A stretch of 64,000 bases of DNA from Runella sp. SP2 (GCF_003711225.1 NZ_CP031030.1:2170001-2234000), one strand, 5' to 3'; counted from the first letter of the stretch, positions 1 through 10,399 are shown. Numbers and translations are program-made. The notes: a model not told the origin generated them from the letters alone.

Positions 1-915
<915 letters not shown>

Positions 916-2196
916 ATGGTGGATTTACCCAAAACTTTCTCGAAATTTGTGCCACAATTATCCGAACCGAAGATTTTGAAAGGGATTCTGTCATTTTTTT
1001 GCTTGTGTGTAGCGTTTTTGAGCGTAGTTGGGTGTTCTAGCGATACCCGCCAAAGTACCCGTATCCCACCATTGCCGACGGATGATGCCACGCATCGCAT
1101 CAAAGTTGGAATTGAGTACTTAACCACCGTCATCCGAAGAAGCCCCCGTTCGGCCGCTAATTATCACAAACGTGCCGAGCTTTACGTGGCGCTGCGCGAT
1201 TATGACCGTGCACTCGAAGACATTGAAGAAGCTCTTGACATTAGTCCTAGTAATGGACTATTTCTGCTGACCCGAGCTAGGGTATTGCGCCAATTAAAAA
1301 AATATGATGAAGCTTTGGCCTCTGCCCGACGGGCGGAAGTTTTGCAACAAGACACGCCTGAATTATACGTGTTGTTGGGGGATTTGACCCAGCAAAAACG
1401 CCAGTTTCGACAAGCAAAATTGTATTTAGCAAAGGCACTTCAAATGGCCCCCTACGACGGAGAAGCGTATTTTTATACAGGATTATTGGATGCTCGACAA
1501 GGAGATACGTTGTCTGGAATTGCATTAATGCAAAGGGCCTTGGAGTTGAAGCCGCGCTTCTTGCCAGCTTATGTCGAGCTTACAACTATTCACACCCGCT
1601 TGAAAGAATACGACCAGGCGAAGGAAATTAACAGAATAGGGTTAAAGTACTTCCCCAAAGAATCACAGTTGCATTATGCCCGAGGTGAGATGTATTTTAC
1701 CCAAAAACGGCTGGACAGCGCACTAATTAGTTATCGAAAGGCCATTGTGTTTGATTCTACCAACTACATGGCTGATTTTTATGCAGGGATTATCTATTTA
1801 AAATGGAACAGTATTCCGCAAGCCATCAAGAGTTTTCAAAAAGTGCAACGTTTCAATCCAAAATATCCGCAAATACATTTTTTACTAGGAACGGCATATG
1901 ATCGAATCGGTAACTTGGATGGCTCTATCGAACAATATAGCCTTGCCGCTGAACAAGACCCAACCGACTGGCGCTCCAAGGGGCGGTTATACCGCGCCCA
2001 ACAACGTAAAATGTACTTAGAAACCTACGGGACGTTGCCGCCTGCAGCTCCTGAAGCCGTGGCAGAGGCCGAGGATGAAACAACTGCTCCCGAAAAGGCA
2101 TTGGATCCGTCGCGGGTACAAATTGAGGTGCTAACCCCGAACCTTCAATTGAAAACAAAGACCGATACCAGTCGAAACTTCAAAATCAAACCGTAG
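916..2196 (+). CDS. TPR-repeat lipoprotein
   Basis: Predicted 426-aa lipoprotein made almost entirely of tetratricopeptide repeats, so a protein-protein interaction scaffold attached to a membrane. The N terminus has a hydrophobic stretch ending in the lipobox LSVVGC, Cys about residue 40, followed by SSDTRQ. Around eight degenerate 34-residue TPR units follow, for example those around RAELYVALRDYDRALEDIEEAL and YRKAIVFDSTNYMADFYAGIIY. The C-terminal 50 residues are acidic and Pro/Ala-rich and probably disordered. An in-frame TTG at 892 would extend the protein; I prefer the ATG at 916. It lies 131 bp upstream of thrS on the same strand. The partner or pathway cannot be told from the sequence. 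Confidence 0.8.
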   Translation: MVDLPKTFSKFVPQLSEPKILKGILSFFCLCVAFLSVVGCSSDTRQSTRIPPLPTDDATHRIKVGIEYLTTVIRRSPRSAANYHKRAELYVALRDYDRALEDIEEALDISPSNGLFLLTRARVLRQLKKYDEALASARRAEVLQQDTPELYVLLGDLTQQKRQFRQAKLYLAKALQMAPYDGEAYFYTGLLDARQGDTLSGIALMQRALELKPRFLPAYVELTTIHTRLKEYDQAKEINRIGLKYFPKESQLHYARGEMYFTQKRLDSALISYRKAIVFDSTNYMADFYAGIIYLKWNSIPQAIKSFQKVQRFNPKYPQIHFLLGTAYDRIGNLDGSIEQYSLAAEQDPTDWRSKGRLYRAQQRKMYLETYGTLPPAAPEAVAEAEDETTAPEKALDPSRVQIEVLTPNLQLKTKTDTSRNFKIKP

Positions 2197-2327
2197 AGAG
2201 GTTGGCAAAATTCAGAAAAAAGCCCAATTTTGCGCCCAAGCAATCCGTGTAGTACAAGTAGTAGATGGTTGTCGTTTAATCGTTCGCCACTGAGGACGTG
2301 GATTGTATCTCCAAACAATTTAACAAA

Positions 2328-4283
2328 ATGTCTGAACAAATTAACATTACCTTGCCTGACGGTAGCATTCGTAAGTATGCCGCAGGTGTGTCCAGTATGG
2401 ACATTGCGCTGAGTATCAGCGAAGGGCTTGCACGAAATGTGTTAGCTGCCAAAGTAAATGGACAAGTTTGGGACGCAACGCGCCCCATTACGTCGGATGC
2501 CAACGTCCAATTGTTGACCTGGAACGATACCGAAGGGAAAGCTACTTTCTGGCACTCGTCGGCGCACTTGTTGGCCGAAGCCATCGAGGCGTTGTATCCT
2601 GGAACTAAGTTTGGAATTGGGCCAGCCATTGAAACGGGTTTCTACTATGACATCGATTTGGGAGGAAAAACGTTTTCTCAAGATGATTTCAAAAAAGTGG
2701 AAGACAAAATGCTGGAGTTGGCGCGGCAAAAAAATGACTATAAGCGCAGTGAAGTCAGCAAGGCCGACGCCATTACGTATTTTACCGAAAAGAACGACGA
2801 ATATAAGCTGGAATTGATCGACGGATTGGAGGATGGTCAAATCACGTTCTACGAACAAGGCAACTTTACTGACTTGTGCCGTGGGCCGCACATCCCTAAT
2901 ACGGGCTTTATCAAAGCCGCCAAAATCATGAACGTGGCAGGTGCCTACTGGCGCGGCGATGAAAAACGTCCGATGCTGACGCGGGTATATGCCGTGACGT
3001 TCCCCAAACAAAAAGAACTGGACGAGTACATCCACTTATTGGAAGAAGCCAAAAAACGCGACCACCGTAAGTTGGGGAAAGAATTAGAACTCTTTACGTT
3101 CTCCGAAAAAGTAGGGCAAGGGTTGCCATTGTGGTTGCCGAAGGGGGCGTTGTTGCGCGAGCGTTTGGAAAGTTTCTTGCGTCGGGCGCAAGTACGGGCA
3201 GGGTATTCGCCCGTTGTTACGCCGCACATTGGGGGTAAACAATTGTACATTACGTCGGGACACTGGGAAAAATACGGCAAGGATTCGTTCCAACCGATTC
3301 ATACGCCCGAAGAAGGTGAGGAGTTTATGCTGAAACCCATGAACTGCCCGCACCACTGCGAAATTTATAAATCTCGCCCGCGCTCGTACCGCGAATTGCC
3401 GTTGCGTTTGGCGGAATTTGGAACGGTTTATCGTTACGAACAAAGCGGTGAGTTGCATGGACTTACGCGCGTACGTGGCTTTACCCAAGACGATGCCCAC
3501 ATTTTCTGCCGGGCCGACCAAGTGAAGGACGAATTTAAGCGGGTGATTGATTTGGTTCAATACGTTTTCCGTTCGTTAGGTTTTGAAAATTACAGCGCAC
3601 AAATTTCGTTGCGTGATCCCGAGAAACCAGAAAAGTATTTTGGTAGCGACGATGATTGGAACAAAGCCGAAAGCGCCATCATCGAAGCCGCCGCCGAAAA
3701 AGGGTTGAATACCGTGACCGAATTGGGCGAGGCTGCCTTCTACGGCCCTAAGCTCGACTTTATGGTAAAAGATGCGTTGGGACGTAAATGGCAGTTGGGG
3801 ACTATCCAAGTAGATTATCAGTTGCCACAGCGTTTTGAGCTCGAATACATGGGTTCTGACGGTGGCAAGCACCGCCCCGTGATGATTCACCGTGCGCCGT
3901 TTGGTTCGTTGGAGCGTTTTATCGCGATTTTGATTGAAAACACCGCGGGTAACTTCCCACTTTGGCTGTCTCCTGATCAAATTGCGGTATTGCCAATTTC
4001 GGAAAAATACCAAGATTTTGCCAACGATGTGTTCTTGCAATTGCAGGAAGCTGACATTCGCGGGTACGTGGATCACCGCGATGAAAAAATTGGCCGCAAA
4101 ATCCGCGACGCGGAAGTGAACAAATTGCCGTACATGTTGATTGTCGGGGAAAAAGAACAAGAAGAACGCAAAGTGTCGGTACGTCGCAAAGGCCAGGGTG
4201 ACTTAGGTCAAATGCCTTTGGAAGAATTTATCGCTCACTTTAAGTCAGAGGTACAAGGAACAATCGCTACGTTTGGTTCGTAA
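2328..4283 (+). CDS. thrS: Threonyl-tRNA synthetase
   Basis: Class II aminoacyl-tRNA synthetase that charges tRNA-Thr; cytoplasmic. 651 aa, full family length. Domains in order: TGS domain (about 1-60, [13 protein letters not shown]), editing domain with the zinc-type motif HSSAH near residue 80, catalytic core with motif 2 around [22 protein letters not shown] and motif 3 near [16 protein letters not shown], then the anticodon-binding domain from about residue 550. I chose the ATG at 2328 ([12 protein letters not shown]); an in-frame ATG at 2298 would add ten residues that do not look like ThrRS. It is followed by a strong terminator. The infC-rpmI-rplT genes that often follow thrS are not here. 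Confidence 0.97.
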   Translation: MSEQINITLPDGSIRKYAAGVSSMDIALSISEGLARNVLAAKVNGQVWDATRPITSDANVQLLTWNDTEGKATFWHSSAHLLAEAIEALYPGTKFGIGPAIETGFYYDIDLGGKTFSQDDFKKVEDKMLELARQKNDYKRSEVSKADAITYFTEKNDEYKLELIDGLEDGQITFYEQGNFTDLCRGPHIPNTGFIKAAKIMNVAGAYWRGDEKRPMLTRVYAVTFPKQKELDEYIHLLEEAKKRDHRKLGKELELFTFSEKVGQGLPLWLPKGALLRERLESFLRRAQVRAGYSPVVTPHIGGKQLYITSGHWEKYGKDSFQPIHTPEEGEEFMLKPMNCPHHCEIYKSRPRSYRELPLRLAEFGTVYRYEQSGELHGLTRVRGFTQDDAHIFCRADQVKDEFKRVIDLVQYVFRSLGFENYSAQISLRDPEKPEKYFGSDDDWNKAESAIIEAAAEKGLNTVTELGEAAFYGPKLDFMVKDALGRKWQLGTIQVDYQLPQRFELEYMGSDGGKHRPVMIHRAPFGSLERFIAILIENTAGNFPLWLSPDQIAVLPISEKYQDFANDVFLQLQEADIRGYVDHRDEKIGRKIRDAEVNKLPYMLIVGEKEQEERKVSVRRKGQGDLGQMPLEEFIAHFKSEVQGTIATFGS

Positions 4284-4308
4284 AATTACAATTTGTAAAA
4301 ATATCTTT

Positions 4309-4353
4309 TAAAAAGAGCCTCTTGCCCTTCTGGGTTTAGAGGCTCTTTTTTTG
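4309..4353 (+). terminator. Rho-independent terminator after thrS
   Basis: A perfect 12-bp stem (4311-4322 with 4338-4349; arm AAAAGAGCCTCT) with a 15-nt loop ends in a run of T. It lies 28 bp after the thrS stop and isolates thrS from the next gene. Confidence 0.9.
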
Positions 4354-4492
4354 TGGAGAGGTTGAGGCTCACGAAAAACTAATTAAATTCTAATGATATT
4401 TGTTTCGTAAGATGAGTACCTTAGTACTGAAATGAAGGACTCTTGCGTTACTTATAAAATGTTCTAAATCGTTCCTCAATACTGAATTAGCC

Positions 4493-5098
4493 ATGCGAAA
4501 ATCAATCTACCTAATTTTACTTTTCATCGCTAGTATGGGTTATGCATTTGCCCAGCCGCAACAAACCCTTGATGCGAATGAGTTGTTTCTCAAACAAAAT
4601 CCCCAATACCGTTCTACATTTACCAAAGATGGGGGGCGGTACTTGGTGTTGGATGTGTTTAAGTTTGGGAAAATTCGCCGTCATCGTTTTTTTGTGGGAG
4701 ATGAACTGACATTTTCAACCAAAAATAAACGGAAAAGAAGCAAACAAACCATCGTGGCGGTTTCGGATAGTTCATTTACCTATTCCACTTACAATGAGAT
4801 CTTGGGAGAGTATGAACACACGGAAGTTATGATTTCTGATGTTCATAAAATAAGACTTAGCCGAAACATTCCTTTTGTTACCCAAGGCGCGGTCATGTTG
4901 CCCCTAGCAGGGGGCGTTTTGTTATTGACTGATACTTTTATTACGAGGGGTGGGGTCGATTTTTTGGTTCAGTTTGACCCCAAAACGGCCCTAATCGCGG
5001 GAGGAATCGCCTCGCTAGGAATTTTATGTGCCAAAGCCAGTTTTCCTAAGTATCGGGTAGGAGGGAAGCATCAGCTGAAGGTACTGAAAGTATATTAA
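4493..5098 (+). CDS. Secreted/membrane hypothetical protein
   Basis: 201-aa protein of unknown function. It begins with a typical signal peptide, MRKSIYLILLFIASMGYAFAQ, cleavage probably after FAQ. The middle (about 60-130) is basic and polar with a region KRKRSKQTIVAVSDSSFTYS. Two hydrophobic segments follow near residues 140-155 and 165-185, so it may be anchored in a membrane. Its last 53 bp overlap the 3' end of rnz on the opposite strand; both frames look intact. It has its own transcription unit after the thrS terminator. No family recognised. Confidence 0.7.
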   Translation: MRKSIYLILLFIASMGYAFAQPQQTLDANELFLKQNPQYRSTFTKDGGRYLVLDVFKFGKIRRHRFFVGDELTFSTKNKRKRSKQTIVAVSDSSFTYSTYNEILGEYEHTEVMISDVHKIRLSRNIPFVTQGAVMLPLAGGVLLLTDTFITRGGVDFLVQFDPKTALIAGGIASLGILCAKASFPKYRVGGKHQLKVLKVY

Positions 5099-5999
5099 AA
5101 GTCGTGCCTTCTTCGGCAATGTGCGAATTGGGAAAAACGGCTTGTGCTTCGGTCAAAAATGAATCAACTTCCTTGTAGCGCGACGAAAAATGCCCAATCA
5201 GTAATTTGCCGACGTTGGCTTTTTTTGCGATGGTCGCGGCTTCGCTCGCGGTTGCGTGAAAACGTGCTGAGGCTTGGTGTGCCAAATCATTTTGAAAAGT
5301 AGCTTCGTGGTATAAAAGCGAAGCCCCACGAATGATGGGAATAATTGCCTCGTCGTAGCGAGTGTCCGAACAATAGGCATAGCTGCGGGGTGGTGGAGCT
5401 GGCAAGGTATATTCGGCTACACTGTAGAGGAGGTTACCACCTTCGTCGTAAATGTCTTCCCCGTTTTTGAGTTGACGTAAATAGTCAAACGGAATACCGT
5501 CCGTAATTTTCTCTTTAATCAGTTTTCGCTTCTGAGGTTTTTCTTGAAACAAAAATCCAGCACAAGGAATGCGGTGACTCAAAGGAATGGTAAAGACGGT
5601 GAAACAGGGATGTTCGTAAAGTAGCGTAGAGGTAGTTGTGTTGGTCTGGGTAAAAATAATCCGAAACTGCAACGGCGTCTGAGAGTACTTAAACTGGAGC
5701 GTGAGTACTTCGTCTAGCCCTTGGGGACCAAACAACAACAAATCGTCGGTACGCCCACCGAGGTTGAGACTCGACAATAAGCCAATCAGCCCGAAGTAAT
5801 GGTCGCCGTGCAAATGACTAATAAAAATTCCTTTGAGTCGGCCAGGGCGAACTTTGTAGTCGAGCAGGCGAAATTGCGTACCTTCTCCGCAGTCAATCAG
5901 AAAGTGGTCACTTTCGTAGGTGAGTAACTGCGAAGAAGGGTGGCGGTTGAGGGTGGGGGTAGCTGAGCCAGCCCCCAAGATAAGTACAGAGAATGGCAT
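5046..5999 (-). CDS. rnz: Ribonuclease Z (tRNA 3' endonuclease)
   Basis: Metallo-beta-lactamase-fold endonuclease that trims the 3' trailer of tRNA precursors lacking an encoded CCA, in the cytoplasm. 317 aa, normal for the short RNase Z form. Seen: the N-terminal strand GAGSATPTLNRHPSSQLL, the zinc-binding motif SHLHGDH (about 61-67), YCSDTRYDE for the downstream metal ligand, and a C-terminal GHFSSRYKE. Its ATG overlaps the stop of the upstream STAS gene (TAATG), suggesting translational coupling. The tRNA-Thr genes in this window lack encoded CCA and are the kind of substrate this enzyme processes (inference). Its 3' end overlaps the convergent gene by 53 bp. Confidence 0.95.
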   Translation of the reverse strand: MPFSVLILGAGSATPTLNRHPSSQLLTYESDHFLIDCGEGTQFRLLDYKVRPGRLKGIFISHLHGDHYFGLIGLLSSLNLGGRTDDLLLFGPQGLDEVLTLQFKYSQTPLQFRIIFTQTNTTTSTLLYEHPCFTVFTIPLSHRIPCAGFLFQEKPQKRKLIKEKITDGIPFDYLRQLKNGEDIYDEGGNLLYSVAEYTLPAPPPRSYAYCSDTRYDEAIIPIIRGASLLYHEATFQNDLAHQASARFHATASEAATIAKKANVGKLLIGHFSSRYKEVDSFLTEAQAVFPNSHIAEEGTTFNILSVPSADASLLPDT

Positions 6000-6427
6000 T
6001 ACGGTTTTTCGCTCTGGGTATAACCGTCTTCGTCCATGTCGTCGTCGTTGAAATCATCACTTTCGGCGCTGAACTCATTTTCCAAGTCATTCATAAATAC
6101 GGCGTCGATGCCTTCTTCTACGCTTGGGAGAATGGTGACGTCGCGTATTTTGCCGTCGATGAGCAAATCCACAAAGTCGTCGTTGTCAGATACCAAGACC
6201 ATCAACCCAAGTTCACGTGAACAAAGCATGTTGATTTTTTTGAGAATGCTGATTCCCGCCGAGGTTATACTCGTTGCAGTGGCAAAATTGAGAATCAAGT
6301 TATGGAACCCTTCACGAAACAGTCCACGAGCGACGGTTTCTAACTCAGCCGCCATGGCATCATCAAATGCCGACTCGTGAATATTAACTAGGGCGTATTG
6401 TTCGTGTTTTTGAATGGTATGTGTCAT
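5999..6427 (-). CDS. STAS-domain protein (anti-sigma factor antagonist type)
   Basis: 142-aa soluble protein. Residues about 1-110 look like a STAS fold as in anti-anti-sigma factors of the SpoIIAA/RsbV type: ALVNIHESAFDDAMAAELE, then ILNFATATSITSAGISILKK, where the Ser of TSAG is in the position usually phosphorylated. The last 30 residues are very acidic (DDFNDDDMDEDG). Known members bind a kinase-type anti-sigma factor or act in partner switching; no partner kinase is encoded nearby. It shares a TAATG overlap with rnz, so the two are probably one operon, driven by a promoter lying inside the end of purC. The biological link between STAS and RNase Z is unclear. Confidence 0.8.
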   Translation of the reverse strand: MTHTIQKHEQYALVNIHESAFDDAMAAELETVARGLFREGFHNLILNFATATSITSAGISILKKINMLCSRELGLMVLVSDNDDFVDLLIDGKIRDVTILPSVEEGIDAVFMNDLENEFSAESDDFNDDDMDEDGYTQSEKP

Positions 6428-6478
6428 AAGTCTATAACGAAAAAAAACTAAAAATAGGTAAGCTCGTTGAGTGAACGA

Positions 6479-7420
6479 TTAAGACAAAGTTAGCGAACGT
6501 GTAACATTTTCTTCAATCCGTGCCAAAATATCTTGTGATTCTGACTTTACAAAAGGTTTCCCCGTTACTTTTTCGTAAAGTTCAATGTAACGCGCCGAAA
6601 TTTGAAGAATCCATTCGTCGGACATTTCGGGTACTACTTGGCCTTCTTTACCCTGAAAGCCGTTGGCAATCAGCCATTCGCGAACAAACTCTTTGGAAAG
6701 TTGCTTCTGTTGAATCCCTTTTTGTTGGTTTTCTTCATATACATCAGCGTAGAAATATCGAGACGAATCGGGCGTATGTACCTCGTCGATGAGGTAAATG
6801 GTGCCGTTGTTAGATCCAAACTCGTATTTGGTATCCACCAGAATCAACCCTTGTTGCGCGGCCATTTCGGTGCCACGAGCAAACAGCGCTAAGGCGTATT
6901 TTTCGAGCTGCGTATATTCAGCTTCCGACACAATGCCTTTGGCAAGAATATCCTCGCGCGAAATATCTTCGTCGTGGCCTTCGTGGGCTTTGGTGGTGGG
7001 CGTAATGATGGGCGTTGGAAGTTTATCGTTTTCTTTCAAGCCTTCAGGAAGCGTTACTCCGCACAGCGTACGTTTGCCTGCTTTGTACTCCCGCGCGGCA
7101 TGACCCGCCAAATAACCGCGAACGACCATTTCTACTGGATAGGTTTCGCATTTTTTTCCGAGACTGGCATTTGGGTCTGGAACTTCAAGAAGCCAATTAG
7201 GGACGATGTCGGCCGTTGCCCGCAGAAAATGCTCCGCAATTTGGTTCAACACTTGCCCTTTGAACGGAATTGCGCGGGGTAAAATGACGTCAAAAGCCGA
7301 AATTCGGTCGCTGGCAATCATGACCACGCAGTTTTCAAAACTATATACATCACGGACTTTGCCGCGGTAAAATCCCGTTTGGTTGGGAAACTGAAAATTG
7401 GTTTGAGTGAGAGTTTGCAC
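6479..7420 (-). CDS. purC: Phosphoribosylaminoimidazole-succinocarboxamide synthase (SAICAR synthetase)
   Basis: De novo purine synthesis: joins CAIR and aspartate using ATP to give SAICAR; cytoplasmic. 313 aa, the longer form of the family. Motifs seen: [29 protein letters not shown] at the N terminus (GKVRD nucleotide loop and SDRISAFD), [18 protein letters not shown], and VDTKYEFG around residue 196. The start codon appears to be GTG (complement at 7418-7420), since no in-frame ATG precedes GKVRD. It is 48 bp downstream of the TPR gene at 7469-8161 and could be co-transcribed with it. Confidence 0.96.
   Translation of the reverse strand: MQTLTQTNFQFPNQTGFYRGKVRDVYSFENCVVMIASDRISAFDVILPRAIPFKGQVLNQIAEHFLRATADIVPNWLLEVPDPNASLGKKCETYPVEMVVRGYLAGHAAREYKAGKRTLCGVTLPEGLKENDKLPTPIITPTTKAHEGHDEDISREDILAKGIVSEAEYTQLEKYALALFARGTEMAAQQGLILVDTKYEFGSNNGTIYLIDEVHTPDSSRYFYADVYEENQQKGIQQKQLSKEFVREWLIANGFQGKEGQVVPEMSDEWILQISARYIELYEKVTGKPFVKSESQDILARIEENVTRSLTLS
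6485..6516 (-). promoter_or_regulatory. Promoter of STAS-rnz operon
   Basis: On the minus strand, TAACTTTG (6485-6492) fits the Bacteroidota -7 box TAnnTTTG, with TTG (6514-6516) 21 bp upstream as -33 box. It lies about 60 bp ahead of the STAS start and overlaps the last codons and stop of purC. Confidence 0.6.
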
Positions 7421-7468
7421 GCTATGCGTAGTTTTTGGTGGATTTTTCTACCTTATATATTATATATA

Positions 7469-8161
7469 CTACCACTTCCCTTTGGTGTCGTCGTTGGCGG
7501 TCGTTCGGTGGCGTTGTTGTTGTAAGTACTGAATTTCGGATGCTTTCAGAGATTCCAGAATAATCATGGCTTGTTCTTCACTCATTTTTAAATTTTTGAG
7601 CTGGTTCAATAAATTTTTCTTTTCCTCCGTTTGTTTGGCCACTTGCTCTGTTTGCGGTTGGGGGGCATTGTTTTTCGGTGCTAGGTTGGGAGGCGGCTGC
7701 GTAAGCGCTTTGGCTTCTTTTTCTTTGCCATGATAGCGTTTTTTCAGTAGTTCATAGTTGTACTGCGCTTTATCATTGTCGGGATTAAGCCTTAAACTTT
7801 GCCGAAAATAAAACAGTGCCTGCGCCGTATCCTTCTGCATGGTTTCAATGACCCCCAGTTGGTTTAAGGCCCTTGATGCCAAAAATGGATTGGACACCAA
7901 GGAGAGCTTGGCGTAGTATTTTTGGGCGTTGCGAAGCTGTTTCAACTGAAAATACGTATGTGCTAAATTGAGCCGTGATTCTGGTTCGGCAAAAAGCGAA
8001 GCCGTCGAAACATTCTGATAGGCTTCCAGCGCATGTTGATAGTCTTTCTCGTTGTAGGCTTGTTGTCCCTCAATTTTTGCGCGGTTACTCCGTGAAATCG
8101 TGTCAAACGAACGATTGTCCCAAATCCAAAGCAGTAATGAAAAAAGCAACGACTCAATCAT
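7469..8161 (-). CDS. TPR protein with N-terminal membrane segment
   Basis: 230 aa from the preferred start. The N terminus (MIESLLFSLLLWIWDNRS) is short and hydrophobic, followed by about three TPR units (QQAYNEKDYQHALEAYQNV; RNAQKYYAKLSLVSNPFLASRALNQLG; ALFYFRQSLRLNPDNDKAQYNYELLKKRY) and a charged Gln/Lys-rich tail. The layout resembles TPR components of the Bacteroidota bat (aerotolerance) cluster, but no bat genes are adjacent, so this is only a resemblance. An upstream ATG at 8236 would add 25 residues. I reject it because a good -7 box TATCTTTG (8187-8194, minus strand) falls inside that extension, so transcripts would start downstream of it. Confidence 0.75.
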   Translation of the reverse strand: MIESLLFSLLLWIWDNRSFDTISRSNRAKIEGQQAYNEKDYQHALEAYQNVSTASLFAEPESRLNLAHTYFQLKQLRNAQKYYAKLSLVSNPFLASRALNQLGVIETMQKDTAQALFYFRQSLRLNPDNDKAQYNYELLKKRYHGKEKEAKALTQPPPNLAPKNNAPQPQTEQVAKQTEEKKNLLNQLKNLKMSEEQAMIILESLKASEIQYLQQQRHRTTANDDTKGKW

Positions 8162-8186
8162 CGGTGGTTGGTCTAGTAAGGCGGTG

Positions 8187-8194
8187 CAAAGATA
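8187..8194 (-). promoter_or_regulatory. -7 promoter box of TPR gene 7469-8161
   Basis: TATCTTTG on the minus strand matches TAnnTTTG, 25 bp upstream of the preferred start. The -33 region (TGTG 18 bp upstream) is weak. The box helps decide the start of this gene. Confidence 0.5.
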
Positions 8195-8275
8195 ACGTTT
8201 TTTAATTTTTGGCACAGTTTTGGAGATATTGGACATATCGCCTTACATTTGATTAGTTTTCCAATTTGAGCGGTT

Positions 8276-10399
8276 ATGTCAAAATCTAAAAAAGGAGTAC
8301 CTCAACCCATAAAAACACCTCAGAAACAGCAAGTTGAATCAGATTCTTCTTCCGTTTTATCGACTGAAAGCTTCACTGGAGTAGAAGCAAAAACGCCCGT
8401 AAATCTTCCAATTAAGGACGAACTTTTTCGTAAAATTTTTTGGGGATTGGCCTTAGTTTTACTCATTGGTATGCCAATTCTCAGTACGCAGTACGGAATA
8501 ACGGCCGATGAATGGGGAAACAAAGCCTATGGCGAACTGTGTTTGGACTATTTTACCAGTTTTGGTGATAAAAAAGAAGCACTTTCTTACGCGCCTCGCG
8601 GCGGGGAGGTCATGTATTGTTATGGCCCTACGCTTGACTTAATTTCGGCGGCCATTTACCGTACTACTGGTGCCGATCCCTACCTGATTCGTCACATGTT
8701 ACTCTCGCTCATGGGCGTCCTTATTTTTGTGGCAACGGGCCTAACGGGGCGGTTACTCGGTGGAAATTGGCGCGCGGGTCTGTTGGCCTTGATTTTTGCG
8801 CTTTTCTCTCCGCGTTTGTTTGGCGATTCGATGAACAACCCCAAGGACATCACCTTTGCGGCTGGATATATCCTGACCATTTGTGCGTTGATTAAATTCA
8901 TTCAAGAACTTCCCCAACCCTCATGGAAAACAACCCTGTTGACCATCGCGGGTATTGGTATCGGTTTGGGAAGTCGTGCGCCAGGTTTGGCGTTGGTGGC
9001 CTACGTTCCGTTTTTTGTCGGCGTCGAAGTCCTTTTCCGCAAGCAGGTTCGTCAAGCTGTGTTTGGGGACAGGGCAGTGTTAAAAAATGTGGCTCTCAAA
9101 ACGGGAGTAGCTACGTTGGGGGGCTATTTACTCGGTATTTTGTTCTGGCCGTTTGCCTTGGCTAATCCCTTAAAAAATCCCTTGACGGCTTTAGAAACCT
9201 TGACCAATTTCCCAATTAGTATAAAAACCTTATTTGAAGGGACAAAAATATACTCAACGTCGCTTCCTTGGTACTACGTCCCCAAATACATGATGGTATC
9301 AACTCCTCTATATTTTTTATTGGGGGTATTGGTATTTTTGATTGCTTTTCCGCTATCGCGTCGTCACTTCAACCAACGGTATCTGTTTTTGGTGTTGTTT
9401 GTCGCCCTTTTTCCGTGGTTGTATGGGGTATCAAAACATTCGGCCTTTTACAACGGCTGGCGCCATACCACCTTTATTTACCCACCTTTGTTGGCCTTAA
9501 CTGCAGTAGGCTTTGAGTATTTCTTCCGACGTTTTGGAAATGTAGGTCAAAAAGTGCTCGCGGGGGTATTGGCCGTGTTGGTGGCGTTGCCTTTGTGGTT
9601 TATGATTAAAAACCATCCCTACCAATATACCTATTACAACGAATTGACGGGTGGTACCAAAGGGGCATTTGCCAATTACGAAACGGATTATTTTGGGGTA
9701 AGTACCCGAGAAATCGCCGATTGGATGAAGACTAATATTCCAAACATCCAAAAAGATACGGTGGTCATTGCCAGCGATTATTTTGTGCCTTTGAAAGATT
9801 ATTTTACCGATTACCCCAAGTTGAAAATGGCTTATCGACGTTATTATCAGCGTTCTGAATTTGATTGGGATTATGGCGTGTTTTTAACGGGACACCTTAA
9901 TCCAAGCCATTTTCGAAATGCTGGGGTATTTCCACCCGCAGGGACTATTCATAAAATTGAGGTCAACGGTGCTACGATTGGTTTGGTAATAAAACGCATC
10001 AGCAAAGATGACTTTAAGGGTATCCAGTTGATTAAAGAAGGGAAAATTGCGGAGTCAATTCCATATTTGGAAAAAGCCCGTCAACTTGACCCCAACAATG
10101 AGGTGGTTCGCTTGTACTTGGCCAATGCGTACGTGAACGTAGGCAAGTTCAATGAATCATTGCAAGAATGCCAAAAAGCACTTGAGATTTTTCCTGAATA
10201 TTTGGGGGCGATGACCACCATGGCGATTGCGTACATCAACCTCAATCAAAATGACAATGCGGTATTTATGTTGAACGAAGTGCTAAGTCAAGATCCTACC
10301 AACCGTGATGCGGCGCAGTACTTGGCCATCGCTTACGAACGACAAGGAAATACCGCCGCGGCCAACCAAATCAGGGCGCAGTTGCAACAACAACAGTGA
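8276..10399 (+). CDS. Multi-pass membrane glycosyltransferase (GT39/PMT-like) fused to TPR domain
   Basis: 707 aa. A polar 50-residue N-terminal tail precedes about 10-11 hydrophobic membrane helices (55-470), in the style of polyprenyl-phosphate-dependent glycosyltransferases of the GT-C class. The acidic pair in the first loop, ITADEWGNKAYGE, sits where GT39/ArnT proteins carry their catalytic Asp/Glu. A soluble loop region follows, and three TPR units end the protein (about 585-705: SIPYLEKARQLDPNNEVVRLYLANAY and onward). A GT-C fold would transfer a sugar from a lipid carrier on the outer face of the inner membrane; substrate unknown. A single gene with its own terminator. The GT-C plus TPR arrangement also occurs in protein O-glycosylation enzymes, which is a possibility here. 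Confidence 0.75.
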   Translation: MSKSKKGVPQPIKTPQKQQVESDSSSVLSTESFTGVEAKTPVNLPIKDELFRKIFWGLALVLLIGMPILSTQYGITADEWGNKAYGELCLDYFTSFGDKKEALSYAPRGGEVMYCYGPTLDLISAAIYRTTGADPYLIRHMLLSLMGVLIFVATGLTGRLLGGNWRAGLLALIFALFSPRLFGDSMNNPKDITFAAGYILTICALIKFIQELPQPSWKTTLLTIAGIGIGLGSRAPGLALVAYVPFFVGVEVLFRKQVRQAVFGDRAVLKNVALKTGVATLGGYLLGILFWPFALANPLKNPLTALETLTNFPISIKTLFEGTKIYSTSLPWYYVPKYMMVSTPLYFLLGVLVFLIAFPLSRRHFNQRYLFLVLFVALFPWLYGVSKHSAFYNGWRHTTFIYPPLLALTAVGFEYFFRRFGNVGQKVLAGVLAVLVALPLWFMIKNHPYQYTYYNELTGGTKGAFANYETDYFGVSTREIADWMKTNIPNIQKDTVVIASDYFVPLKDYFTDYPKLKMAYRRYYQRSEFDWDYGVFLTGHLNPSHFRNAGVFPPAGTIHKIEVNGATIGLVIKRISKDDFKGIQLIKEGKIAESIPYLEKARQLDPNNEVVRLYLANAYVNVGKFNESLQECQKALEIFPEYLGAMTTMAIAYINLNQNDNAVFMLNEVLSQDPTNRDAAQYLAIAYERQGNTAAANQIRAQLQQQQ

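Noticed and set aside
2219-2290. Short coding-like stretch ([17 protein letters not shown]) before thrS
   Set aside because: It recalls the start of a staphylococcal-nuclease domain, but is only about 24 codons with a stop and no start; too short to support.
2442-3035. Long antisense frame within thrS
   Set aside because: Shadow of the thrS frame; no protein family features.
3576-4160. Antisense frame in the 3' half of thrS
   Set aside because: Shadow of thrS on the other strand; low complexity hydrophobic/aromatic mix without motif.
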